Shown one piece after another: positions 1-11,324 of a stretch of DNA of 64,000 bases; position 1 is the first letter of the stretch, and each line of letters opens with the position of its first letter. The notes below the pieces were generated by a model. That model had not been told where the DNA came from and ran no database searches. It was given only the letters and a program-made list of their open reading frames with translations. The DNA lies in assembly GCA_019787685.1 (NCBI GenBank), contig JAHNUO010000006.1, positions 1,302,001 to 1,366,000 on the forward strand. The letters are read 5' to 3'. The stretch comes from Chiua virens (taxonomy: Eukaryota; Basidiomycota; Agaricomycetes; Boletales; Boletaceae). The translations under genes and the position numbers were made by a program.

Positions 1-470
1 AGCTTGGTGGCCGAACAACAAAACAACGTGCACATACCCGAAAGATCATGCCATAGGCTGTGTCCGACTATTACTTTACCTTTGATAAGGTCCGCGACGT
101 GCTGCTGGACCCGATCAAACGATGGGGCATCGGCTACGTCAGCAAATACTGGACATCAAAGTCAGCAATATAGGTCAGCATGCTGTGACTTACCAGCTAG
201 TAGATGGCAGGACTCTATTCCGGTCGTAGTGGTCCGGTAATCGCTGACCTGCATCGTTGGGGCGACAAAGGTATCTACTATTACATTGCCCCTATAGTCG
301 ACAATCGACACACGACTTGAAATTGGGTCGGTGAGATAATGGCACAGGAGACGGAAGGGCACAGACACATACGCGAGCATCGCGGTTGTCCCGCCTGGTC
401 CCACACCTACGTTGCTGCAGGAGAGCGCGAGGATTTGATCATTACTAGGGATAGGATACTTGGCCTCCAT
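1..470 (-). CDS. RNase H-fold exonuclease-like protein (REX4/ISG20-like), partial, degenerate active site
   Basis: Three exons can be joined on the minus strand: 470-373, 315-194 and 148-38, with GT-AG introns at 372-316 and 193-149. A further donor follows at 37, so the 3' end lies outside the window. The joined protein follows the REX4/ISG20 DEDD exonuclease family: a VGVGPGG loop, LARVSIVDYRGNV, a YRT..TGIE block, then FDRVQQHVADLIKGK and IVGHSLWHDL. Family members cleave RNA 3'-5' using DEDD acidic residues. Here the usual first motif (D-C-E-M) reads S-C-S-N, so the first Asp and Glu are both serine, although the later HSLWHDL motif keeps its Asp. This suggests a non-catalytic or altered protein. 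The true start is unresolved: an in-frame stop precedes the Met at 470, and an upstream exon is likely. Confidence 0.6.
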
Positions 471-2781
471 CTCGAAAAATTAACAGCTGGCGCCGACTTA
501 CTTTGCGTACCGGGTAGATATATGTGGAGGGGGGATACACTCCGCACGATTCTGACAGCGAGTATACCCCAAAGGCTTTGTCCGCTCTGAGATAGATGAA
601 GCCCGATAAGCTTCAATGATCCTTCGTTCTAAATCTCGAGGAAAATTTGGTCTAGATCAGTGGAGACGCCCGTTTGGGTGGTAGAGTCCACACGTAAGGA
701 ATGCACGATACGATCGGTTCTGTGACAGCCCGACTCGAACTTGGACAGGGAATGAGAAGGGTCGAAGCAAGGGAGAATGCCCCAACGTGATGGCCGCCAA
801 TCCATCACTATACACAAGTGATGTCAGCAGTGTCCCTGAGCTTCAAACTTCGACTTTCAGACCGGCGGGAGAAGCGAGATGGACTTACATGACACCAGAG
901 ATCTGGCTCGGGCTTGTCTAAGCGCGCCGACCTTTGCCACTTTCACCAGCAGGTCGAGCAGTTGAATGCTTCCATAATAGTCTTCCAAGGGGTGGCTGCC
1001 TCGCGCTCGGACGACTTCCGATATCTCTAAACTTTTTGATGCGCTGAGTCACTCCCCAACAGGGCTAAGAGGTTATCAGAGTTTGTCCATTCCGAGCTTG
1101 GAGAGAACAAGGGGACAACACTTCCGGAAACCCGGCCCATAGCCGTAGTCAGGGTAGCTGGGTTGGAGCAATATTTGAAAGAACAAGAAATACCAAGTAT
1201 CTGTAGACGAGTCCATCAGCGTAACCATCACGACGGCAATGCTTCGAAATAAAATAAATTTTGGTGATACAAAAAGTTGGTGGAAGTCGAAGTCAGTTTT
1301 CGCAAGCGCCTTGCAAGATACTCGGAACTTGCCGGCGTCTACTCGTATACTGGTGGCATGGAACCGAGGAGTTCTCTTCAGCTACTCGTGGCCCTGCCTT
1401 CCTTACAAGATCAACACCTGTCGCAGTTGCACCGCCAGCGGTATCATCTGACCTACGTTTTTTGTTCATTCTTGACGGCGTCTCGATAACGGTCCTCTTG
1501 GTCATAACTGAATCTGTCCATTGCACGTTGTTTATCTCCAGAATATGGACATGTGCCTTCCAGGTAATCGAGTGGGTTCTAGCATGGCTACTGGCTGTCA
1601 AAGGATGCTGGCGTTCTACGACCGGAAATGTTCCTCAGGGTTGCCTAAATTACTGCTCACCAGATCTTTGTGTTCGGCTCTCTTCAACGCGGTAATCCCC
1701 TTGCATGTATGTAAGTAACGAAAAATATCCAAAATATCGCATTTTGCATCCCTGCTCACCACACTCTGGGTGCACAATTTCAGTTGTGACTCATTGGATA
1801 GAAGGTTGACTAGTGACTGACCGTTGATCCGGAGGGCTCGGAAAAAGACCACAGGATTGCACGTAAGTGCGCGGCTTTGATTTAAATAGACGTCAGCGCT
1901 TCTCTGAACAGCTCGTTTAGACGAGGCATAAGATCGTACAACTTACGGCCACTCCAACGGCAAGCCCTAGGCTAATTTGAATCTGTACCCCCATATCTCG
2001 CCTAGGGCCCGGCATCATTAGACTCTGGCTCCGGTGGAATATGCATGTGGTTTACACGACACATGTGGTTGTGACAGCAACCAAAAGTTCTTCAGTGAAT
2101 GGCGTGGCGTAAGTTGTGCAACATAATACCTGCTCCAATATCGCGATCTCCCACCCAAAAAATTCGACTTGGCCTTGGGTGCCTTTCTGTGAAGGTGAAA
2201 TATACATCCAGATACAGTTCACAATAACTGCGATGGAAGGGTAGTGCTAGTGATCCCTGAGCCGGATCAAAACCAGGAAGTTATGGGGGATGTATAAATG
2301 CGGTTTGACTATATCGGCGAGGAAATGTGGGTTCATCTTGATGTCAAAAGACGACACATTTTCGCGAAATATAGCGCGAGGGACGCCGGCCCTGCAATAT
2401 CAGCTAGGAAAAAATGGAGTGACCAAGATACCAAACGTAAACTGAATTGTTGGCGGCCACACCGCTGACCAAAGAATTACCGACGAGCCTTGCACCATCC
2501 ACCCACGCGCTGCTGGGCCAAGTGGATGCAAAGAACTGTGAACTATAATGAGATCTGGTGTGGAAGTCGTTCAATCAATGGATAGCGTGGTGCTACATCT
2601 CTGAATTGATGGGCGGGAATCGTTCCCAAGCGGATTCTCTCTTGGACTTGCGCTGCTGGGATGACATAGTTATGATCAGGGGTGTTCGTCCATGAACGAA
2701 AGACGGCGAGCTGGCAAACACTAACTTCCCTAATAAGGTGATATATAACCACGACAACGCTTCGCCCTGCGCAACGTGCCC
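471..2781. other. Region without a confident gene; possible intron-rich or decayed gene on the minus strand
   Basis: No long open frame or recognisable family is visible in these 2.3 kb. Some minus-strand pieces look exon-like. One frame around 1030-900 reads SEVVRARGSHPLEDYYGS and then LLDLLVKVAKVG. It has a GTAAGT donor near 890 and a TGTATAG acceptor near 810, and continues in frame to a stop at about 629. Other fragments lie near 1850-1750 (ALRINGQSLVNLL) and 1600-1300 (a basic KKRRSDD segment). I could not join these into one protein or match them to a family. The stretch may hold a lineage-specific gene, a decayed gene or plain intergenic sequence. Confidence 0.35.
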
Positions 2782-3799
2782 ATGGACAACGAACACCCAG
2801 AGAGACCCGAAGCGTCGCCGGAGCCTCCTCGCCCTGCCCAGCAGGATAAACAATGCCGAATATGCTACGATAACGAGGAGTCGGATCCGTCCTTGGGCAG
2901 GCTATTCAAACCATGCCTTTGTGCAGGCACCATCAGCGTGAGCGGCCTCGGTCGATCCTGCCAAACGACTGCATTGCTAATTACGCTCGCACAAGCAAGT
3001 ACGTTCACGTCAAATGTCTGCAGAGATGGAGATTAGCGTCCCGTTCCAATAATGCATTCTGGCGGTGTCCTCAATGCCACTTTCATTACCGATTTGCTCG
3101 GACCAAGGCATATGGTTTGGGGACTAATCCAGGCAGGTGGCCCATGTCGCTCTCCTTTCTCGACCATTTTCCCTGCTCATTGTCTCTCATCGCCGCCAGT
3201 CGTCGTCGGCTTCTTGTCTTCCTTTTTATTCGTCCTTTTGGTCATGTTTTCGTCCTATGTAACAGGCTATTTCCTCGCTTCGATAGAGGACCAATCCGTG
3301 TTCGGGTCGACTTACTTCTTTGTTTCCCCGATTGACGTCGCGCAAGATCTGGTCCGGGCAGCTATTCGGATTCTCCGTGACCAAGATATCCTTCCCGCAG
3401 AGCTGGACCTCCCACAATCCCTCAAATCACCCTCGTCCCGCCTCTCCGAATCTTCTGGTTTACTTGGTCGTTTTGTCCGCAGGTTCTTGCTGGGTCTGCC
3501 GATGGTAGGGGTCGGGTCACTCATCCACATGATCCTCACCCTGCCCCTCATGGGGCCATTGCAGTGGATAGCCCGGTGGAGAGGAAACAGGACCAGACGA
3601 GGGAATGACAGGGACTTGGCTGCCGCAGTGATTGTCATATTCGTCGTTATTGGAGCCGCAAGGTCGGTAATAAAATTACCTCCTAGATACGATAACTCAT
3701 GTCACGTTTAGAGCGCTATACAAGGTATATGGCTATACCAGGAAGTGTGCCGAGCGGTTTTTGACGTGGGCTGAAGATTCGATTCTCGAAGTGAACTGA
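2782..3799 (+). CDS. RING-CH (MARCH-type) membrane E3 ubiquitin ligase
   Basis: Four exons (2782-2937, 3000-3132, 3200-3662, 3712-3799) give about 279 residues. The N-terminus carries a RING-variant finger: CRICYDNEE, then KPCLCAGT, then HVKCLQRWR and CPQCHFHY, which is the C4HC3 zinc-ligand order of MARCH/Doa10/Ssm4-type ligases. Three hydrophobic segments follow, around GFLSSFLFVLLVMFSSYVTG, the GLPMVGVGSLIHMILTLPLM region and AAAVIVIFVVIGAA, so the protein should sit in an internal membrane with the RING facing the cytosol. Such enzymes ubiquitinate membrane or ER-associated substrates. Intron 2 (3133-3199) starts with GC rather than GT, and only this choice keeps the frame. The gene converges on the nucleoporin gene, with stop codons about 90 bases apart. 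Confidence 0.8.
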
Positions 3800-3888
3800 G
3801 ACACGTCCATAGTTCTATTTCTTGCACTCCGAAATCAAGTACATGTAGATAGCCAAAAAGACGATATTGTAAGTGCAGTCACGTCCAT

Positions 3889-6800
3889 TCACCAATTCTG
3901 CCGCAGTTGGCGTTTGATGCCTTCGTATATCACCCTCGTCTCCGTGTTGCTCGAGTCCAGCTCGGCAAGATATTGTCCGACGGCCGCATCTATCCGACCG
4001 GCAGGTAGCTCTGCGTGTACAGCCGATGACTGTGGTCGTTTGGCCTCTTCTAGCCAATCACTGAGTAGGATAGCAATGTCTGTTGATGTTGCCTGAACGC
4101 TGGCCTGATGGTTGAAAGGCGGGACCTGGCATACTACATCAGCGGCCAGCATCGTACGAGTTTGGGAGACCTACGTGTGACTCGTACATGTCATGTAAAA
4201 CATCCCATATTTCTGTATGCGGCACGCCGCATTGCACCAGAACCCGAGGAGTCCAACCCTTTGGGAGTTGTGCCCGGTTCCGCAATGAGAAGGAGACAAG
4301 TAGTGTGGCGATATACCCTGGAAAACAGGGATCTATCTGATTCTCGACTGAGGAAACAACCGTCGACTTACGCAACGGAAATGCACTTTCAGAGGGGTAA
4401 AAACGCTTCCCAAGCGGGACAACGCTCGTTATGATGTGATCTGCATGCGTCTGCGCATCTGCATCCTTCTCCAAAGCTAAAGTGCAAGGTGTTAAATGTA
4501 TAATTGTTTAACGAAAATGCGAACGAGCTTCCCCACCGTCTTCGAATATTCGGTCCCAAATGGGTCGAACGATGTGCTCATCACGATGTTCGGACACATG
4601 AAGAATGAGCAGTTTCATGACGGGCAGGTCGAAAGGCTCTGCGTAAGATTGGTAAAGCTGATTGCATTGCGGTCAAGCGGGAACGAACGTGAAATCTAGA
4701 TAACACACCTCGGACACAGTGAATAACTTCTTATTTAGTTGTCTGATCCTGTAACCTTCTTCACCAGGATTTCCTGCATGAGGGAGCAGTGCATGATACA
4801 CCTCGAGTTGCACTTGAGCAACATCCAATTTTTCTTCAAGGTCGGTAAGGAACGCAATGGCAGTCTCATGTCTGCCGTTTGCAGTGACCGGATGGGACTT
4901 CGCGTTTCCAACAGCAAGGGTAAGATACTCGATCCGTGTGCTCAAGTCCAGGTCAATGCTGAGGTGAGATTATGTCAGTAAGATTCGACCAGAATTTAGT
5001 AACGCACTCTGTCGACTCCGCCAAAATCGCGAGAATTTCAGCGGCACGCAGTGGCTGACCGTCTTTGACGTAAAACTGCCACAACAGCTGATACTTTGGA
5101 AGTGTCACAGGCTCCCGCCGAAGGTGCGCCTCAAGATATTGGGGTCGTAACTTCACTACAGTCAGTATTCAATGATTCTAGGAAGTGAAACACGCATACA
5201 GCCAACAGCTCATCAGCCAATCCTTTGTCAATCAACCAGTCGTATAGTGTCGAGTGGAACATCTCATCCTCACTGGAGAATGCTAGTGTATACGCGTGGT
5301 TTCGGACAGTATCAAGGTCTTCAGCGGGCGTCTGAGCACAGGAGACTTTTTCTTCAAAGGCATCGAGAGAACGAAGAACGAGCTGGTAACAATCGGTACG
5401 CTTTTTGAAAAATGTTACGCGATCGTCGTTAGGTGGACACCCCGAGAGCCAGTACTCGAGTCCCACATTGTCTGGATCGACCGCTTGAGCGCAACTCAGA
5501 GGGAGCTCAATGGCACCTGATACGGTGCGAATTAACGTAGGTGGTTGTACATCTGCGCTCACGGACCTTTTGCGTAACCCAACTCTCGGTATTCGTCGCA
5601 TACCTCACGGATCTTTTCGAATTCCAATATTCGTGCCCCCTTCACGAACAGTCTGACAAACAGATGAATATCGAAAGGCCGCAGTATGGAAGCATTAATT
5701 ACCTCAATGACTCTGCTAACCAATTCTGTCGATCAGCGGAATTTCGTGATTCGATTGCCTTGCGGACGTTTTCTCGTGCCTATTTCAGATCAGGGTCAGT
5801 TAGGGTGCATACTAGGCTGAACATGTTCACATGCTTTGTATAACATAACGTCATCGGTGCTGCAGAAAGAGCCGCATCTCTGCTGTAAAACTTCGCTGAT
5901 AGTGTCCACCTGATCGACCTCGTCAACATGACACTCGACAAACACGCACGACCAAACGTACACTTATCTGCTGACCAATCTGCTGGTCGATGACAACGTT
6001 AACCAATGCACGCGATGCATTTATTCCATTCTGAGATGTTATCAATTCTTCATAGGTCATCGCAATTACCAGTTTCTGGGTCTCGGCGTCGCATCTTGCA
6101 CAAAGTCAAGCTAGGAATCTGATGACCAAACGGAGATGCTCACTGGGCTATTAGTTCTCCCAGTCGATAATCGCTCAGTAATAGCACAAAAGATATAGCT
6201 TCAATGGTTCTCGTCAGAAGAACTTGTAGCTGAGCCACGGAATTTTGTTCTGCCTAGAAGAAAAGTCAGAGTATTACGACTGAAATCATGCCAGAATGAA
6301 CCTTCCAAGCTTCTTGTTCGTGCCCCACCGTGTTGCGTGATGCGGCCGGATCACCCGGTGTAGAGTGGAAAAGGTGAGGGTTCTTGTCCAAGAATTCCTT
6401 GAGGGCATATAGGTTCTTTTGGACAGTAACCAGTAGGTTATCATCCACGTTCAACTCTTGAAGACCGAAAACACTATGCAAAGCGCATGAATAGGTTCAT
6501 CAGGAAGAACAGCGCTGAAATGCATACCCTGGTTTAGTAATCTTGTCCTTCCAGAGCGGTCGGACGAGACGTGCAAAGTACATGGCAAAGCCTTCTCTGC
6601 GACCGCTGAATATGGCACTGCCAGCGCTTTCACCTGCGAGTAAACGCTCGTTATACGGTTAGATCGGAAGAGAGAAGGAACACACTGGTGCCATATGTCA
6701 CCCTCTCCGTCCAGATCGGACGCTCACCAAAGTCGTAGAAAACCTGCTTTGCAAGGTTTGCAACATCGGGGCTCACAGTACACAGGGTGCCGGGGGTTGA

Positions 6801-8838
6801 GTGATCGCCAGTGTCCATAAATGTGTTGCCGCATGCGAGTCCGAGAAGCATGGCACACGTTTGGTCTCTGCCAAAGCTGCAATGCGAAACGTCAGCACGA
6901 TAACGTTGAGGTCGACGAAGGACAGCTTACTTGTCTCTAAACTCAATGATTGGCTGAAGAGAGCTTTCAGACTGCGCCTCTTCGACGACTGCTCTAAGAT
7001 AATCTAATGCCCTCCGCTTAACAAGCAACGTAAGCCCGACGTTGGTGAGAATCATGAACTGTCGGGGTGGCTCAGAGAACTGCAATGCCAATTCATTGAT
7101 GACAGCTGGCGATGGAGCAATAGAAGAAGGCAACGATGGACGTGGTACGCTAGCCATTGCCCAAGTTCGACCCGGTATCGCCAATACAGTGGCATATTCT
7201 GTCAATGGCGGTCGCTGGTTTCCATTCGTCGCATACGAGGAGGCTGTATATGTGGTTGGCTGCGAGGTTGCAATGTACTGCTGAGTTGATGTGGACACCT
7301 GGCCAAGGGTGCCTATACGGGTCAGATCAGGAGACGTACAGAGTAAAAAGTCGGTGCCATCGGTATCGCCAGGTTGGGCTGAAATGGTGAGACCATCCTG
7401 ATAACAAGAGTTTTCCAGCCCAGAGACGACGAGTGGACGAGAAGGTGGGGGTGGAGGGGCCACGCGAGCAACAATATAAGAAGTGGATGGAGCGCGACTC
7501 GAGGGACGAGCCAATTCGTCGGGATGGAAGAGGTTCGAGGGAGGGAGGCGGACATGTATCAGTTGTAGGGGACGTACAGCACCGGGTTGGTTCATAGTTG
7601 GGGCGTACGAAAAGCCGGGAGAGACCGGGGAGAAATAGAGACGGGCACCGTTCATGGTGACGGCTATGAGCTGCACGCCGACACGAGATTCGGCAGGATC
7701 GACGACATGGAGTGCAATAATCTGAAAATTGGAGGGGTTTATTGCCGGGGAGGCGGGAGCTTTTTCTTGAGCAGACTTGTAGAGGTTAGCGAGCGTCTGT
7801 ACGTGCTGAACTGTTTTCTCTGAGACGAGATGATAGAGAGAAACTAACGTTCTTGGCGGAAAGTGTATACAAACAATTGCGTTTGTGGTCAGAAACGACG
7901 GAAACAATGCGGTCTATGGGAAAGATGAGAAGGGGAAGAGAAAGTGGAAACGAGGACTGACCGTCTGGTTTAGGGGAAGAAAAGCGGGGAAAGAGGCTCT
8001 GAACTGCGCCGACAGAATGATTGATGAGATGGACGCGCTTTCCGAACCAAGGATTCCGATTGCTGGTAATGCAGCTCGTAGAGACAGCCATCCTGAGAGC
8101 CGGCCATGAATATGCGACCGTGAAGGGTACCGACGACGGAGGACATTTCTACGTCGGTTGAGACGGACATGTCAGTAGCAAACATTTTGATGTCCTTGCG
8201 GGATGAGCCGGGGACAGGGGAAGTTGCGAGGCCGATGAGGAGGACGGAGACGGGAGTGCACAACACCATGAGAGAGGATATTTCGTCGACAAAAACGGCG
8301 GGCTTTGGACTGACGACGGCAACATGGGTGATGACGTCAGGCTGGTCGACGAAGGAGCTGATGTCCTGGCTGTGGGGGGTGAGGAGGGGCAGAGTGGAGA
8401 GGGAAGAGGACGGACCCATGGATGTAATCCCAGAGAAAGAGCTTGTGGTCGATGGAGATCCAGACACGGTCTATCTCTGGCAACAGCCCCATATGGGAGG
8501 TGACGCTAGTGGCTGGAAGAGAGATGAGCGGTGGAGTGCGGGAAGGGGAAGGGACGTACTGTTGTAGTACTGAAATAGGGCGTCGGGGATGCCGAGGAGC
8601 CTACGCTTCTGGAAGGGGACGCGGTAGTCATCGGGAAATACGGTGTAGGACGCGGAGGAAGGAGGACCTGCTGCTGGGAGGGGATGAGTGCGGGGTAGTG
8701 AGGGAGAGAGAGAGACGCACGGGGGAGGAGAAGGTCGCCTGCGTCGGGAATGATCTGGGCATCCTTGAGGAAGAAGTCGTGTAGGACGCGGGAAGCAGAG
8801 GTGAGAGCGTCAAGGGGAGGTAGCCGTGTCTGGGTCAT
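3889..8838 (-). CDS. NUP170: Nucleoporin Nup155/Nup157/Nup170 family
   Basis: A large multi-exon gene on the minus strand. The start codon is at 8838-8836 (MTQTRLPPLDALTSASRVL) and the stop at 3891-3889. The N-terminal half matches the nucleoporin beta-propeller: residues read from 8450-8100 contain SVVGTLHGRIFMAGSQDG and then CLYELHYQ, and those near 7600 contain LIHVRLPPSN. The C-terminal helical half is also clear: EKIREVCDEYRELGY near 5600, CAQAVDPDN near 5500, and SSEDEMFHSTLYDWLIDKGL near 5250. The protein is a scaffold of the inner ring of the nuclear pore complex. I traced the main exons but did not fix every junction. It is divergent from the NADPH oxidase gene, with about 190 bases between starts. 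Confidence 0.88.
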
Positions 8839-9028
8839 GATCGAACTCAACGACAAGGACGCGTCGTGAAAAACAGCGCCACGCGACGTGCAATGTAACT
8901 CCCACGCATGATCAGTGGCTCTGACGACGCATATACGCAGGTGCGCATATATAGACCAACATCCCACCGCTATTCATGTCCCCCCATCTCTTCTCTTCCC
9001 TTCTTACTTCTGGGCTGGTTCCCTCACA

Positions 9029-11075
9029 ATGTTTCTCGACTGGTTCCACAGGGAATTTCTCGTTCCAAGACGTCTTCTTTTCAACGTCTTGTTCTATGGC
9101 ACTCAATTCACCCTCTTTGCCTTGGGCTGGTATCTCCAGGTATGTCTTCCTCCCTCTCTATATCCGCATCCCACTTACTCCCAGAGCATCAGGAAACGAA
9201 CCAGCTGTTATCCGCCCTCAATGGTCTCAAATGGTCCGTCTGGACATCCAGGGGCGCTGGTCTTACACTTGCCTTCCTCGCTTGCTCCCTCCTCGTCCCC
9301 ATGCTCCGTAATGTTCTCACTCTCCTCCGTCCGAGGCTCGTTCGCTTCTTCCCCGCAGACGAAAATATTTGGTTCCACCGCCAGGTCGCCTATTCCATGG
9401 CATGCTGGACAGTAGTGCACGCAACTGCTCACTATGTCAACTTTTACAACGTCGAGCTTACCCGTCAGTACTCTCACCCCATCGCCCCCCATCGCTCCTC
9501 CTTATCGCCCCATAGAGGTTCGTACCGAGTATGCCCTCCGCATTCACTACAGGCAGGCAGGCGGCATCACCGGTCATGTCATGGTCCTCATCATGGTCCT
9601 TATTTATTCCACTGCCCACCGCAAAATTCGTCACCAGTGCTTTGAGGCATTTTGGTACACCCATCACCTCGCCTTCTTCTTCTTCTTGGCCCTCTACTCG
9701 CATGCGACCGGGTGTTTCGTCCGCGATTCCGTCGAACCTGACTTCCGTCCCTATTTCCCTTTCTACTCCACTGAACACTGCCTCGGCTATGAGAGCTGGA
9801 GGTTCACCATTTGGCCAGGAATTGCTTACTTTACTGAACGCATGTTCCGCGAATACCGTGCAAGGAGAGCAACCAGGCTCTCAAAGGTCCTCGTCCACCC
9901 AAGTGGCGCCATGGAGCTCCGGATCATCAAGCCAAGCTTCAAGTACGTCGCAGGCCAGTGGCTCTTCATCCAAGTCCCAGAAATTTCTCATTTCCAGTGG
10001 CATCCCGTACGTATCCCACTCTATCCTTTTATTGTCCTCCTCATTTCCGTCAGTTCACCATTACCTCCGCACCTGAGGACCCTTATGTCTCCGTACACAT
10101 CCGCCAGGTCGGTGACTGGACGCATGCTCTTGGTGAACGTCTTGGATGTGGACCGTCTGTCGTCGCCGCGATGACAAAGGCCGCGATGAAGGGTGTCGAG
10201 AAGGACAAAGACCAGTACGGTGGAACCCGCGGTGATTATGTCGAGCTCGACCCCACCTCGCCCGCTCGCCCCCTCCCTCGAGTCTGTATCGACGGACCCT
10301 ATGGTGCTCCCGCAGAGGATGTTTTCGATAATGAGGTTGCCGTGCTCATTGGTGCTGGTATCGGTACGCACCCATTACCCTCTCCATCGCCCACCACTGA
10401 CTGTTCCCTGTAGGCGTCACACCTTTCGCCTCTATCCTGAAACACATTTGGTATCGCCAGAAGAAGGGAGATATTGGTGCTCTCCGTCGCGTCGAGTTCT
10501 TTTGGGTTTGTCGTGACGCGCCTTCCTTTGGCTGGTTCCAATCTCTTCTCCAAGATATTGAAGCTGCCCAGTCTGATCGTGAGTGTTGCCCCTCGGTGTA
10601 TTTTTTTCCTTGCTCACTCCACTATCAGCCAACTTCCTGCGCATTAACATCTACTTGACTCAGAAGATCGACGAAAACATGCTTTGGAACATTGCAGTCA
10701 ACGACGCAGGTGCCGAGTACGACCCTCTCACCCTACTCCGCACACGTACCATGTTTGGTCGTCCAGACTGGAAGAGCATATACCGTCGTACCCGGGAGGC
10801 AATCGAAATCGGGCAGTACTTGCCGGGTAGATCATCCCAGCTTAGGACTAAGGTCGGCGTAAGTTCTACTTTTACACTTTTCTTCTGAAACATCCTAATG
10901 CCATCACAGACATACTTTTGCGGGCCCGGCGCAGCTCGCCAAGGCCATCAAGCAAGCAACATTGCAACACACCAGCAACAATGTCCAGTTCACATTTGCA
11001 AAGGTACGATCGATGTTCAAAAATATTGCATCATGCGCTGATGCTGATCTGACTGCAATCTAGGAACACTTTTAA
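9029..11075 (+). CDS. noxA: NADPH oxidase, NoxA type (apparent frame break near the C-terminus)
   Basis: Exon 1 starts at ATG 9029 (MFLDWFHREFLVPRR). Later exons encode the heme-binding helices (FHRQVAY, VVHATAHYVNF, FWYTHHLAFFFFLALYSHA), the FAD site (FTITSAPED) and the NADPH site (IGAGIGVTPFASILKH, CRDAPSFGWF). No EF hands are seen, which fits fungal NoxA. The enzyme moves electrons from NADPH across a membrane to make superoxide, which in fungi controls differentiation and fruiting. The penultimate exon begins TYFCGPG, the expected last NADPH motif. The homologous tail (QLAKAIKQATL to FAKEHF, stop at 11073-11075) lies one frame over, with no intron between. This is a 1- or 2-base indel near 10921-10941, either real or an assembly error. 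Confidence 0.9.
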
Positions 11076-11324
11076 GCTGCGCATGGCTGCACTGGATGCC
11101 CATTGACGAATGATGACCGTAGAAACATTCCTAATGAAATTTTATTTTTTAAGTTAGTACCCATTGCTCGTTGCCACCAATCGCTTCATTATGATCACAT
11201 GTCACCGACTTGCGGGTCAGGAACTTCTCGCGCACACAATTAAATCTGATTATTGTCAATGGTATGGGAAAAAAAGGATAACATAGCGGACAACAATAGA
11301 ACGCGGGAAGTCAGTACCCAATAT
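11076..11324. other. Convergent intergenic spacer
   Basis: Space between the stop codons of the NADPH oxidase and RNase III genes. It is A/T-rich around 11140 and 11265 and presumably holds both 3' untranslated regions. No reading frame or structured element stood out. Confidence 0.5.

Noticed and set aside
7885..8784. Long plus-strand open frames rich in Gly and Arg
   Set aside because: They are antisense shadows of nucleoporin exons, produced by its codon bias.
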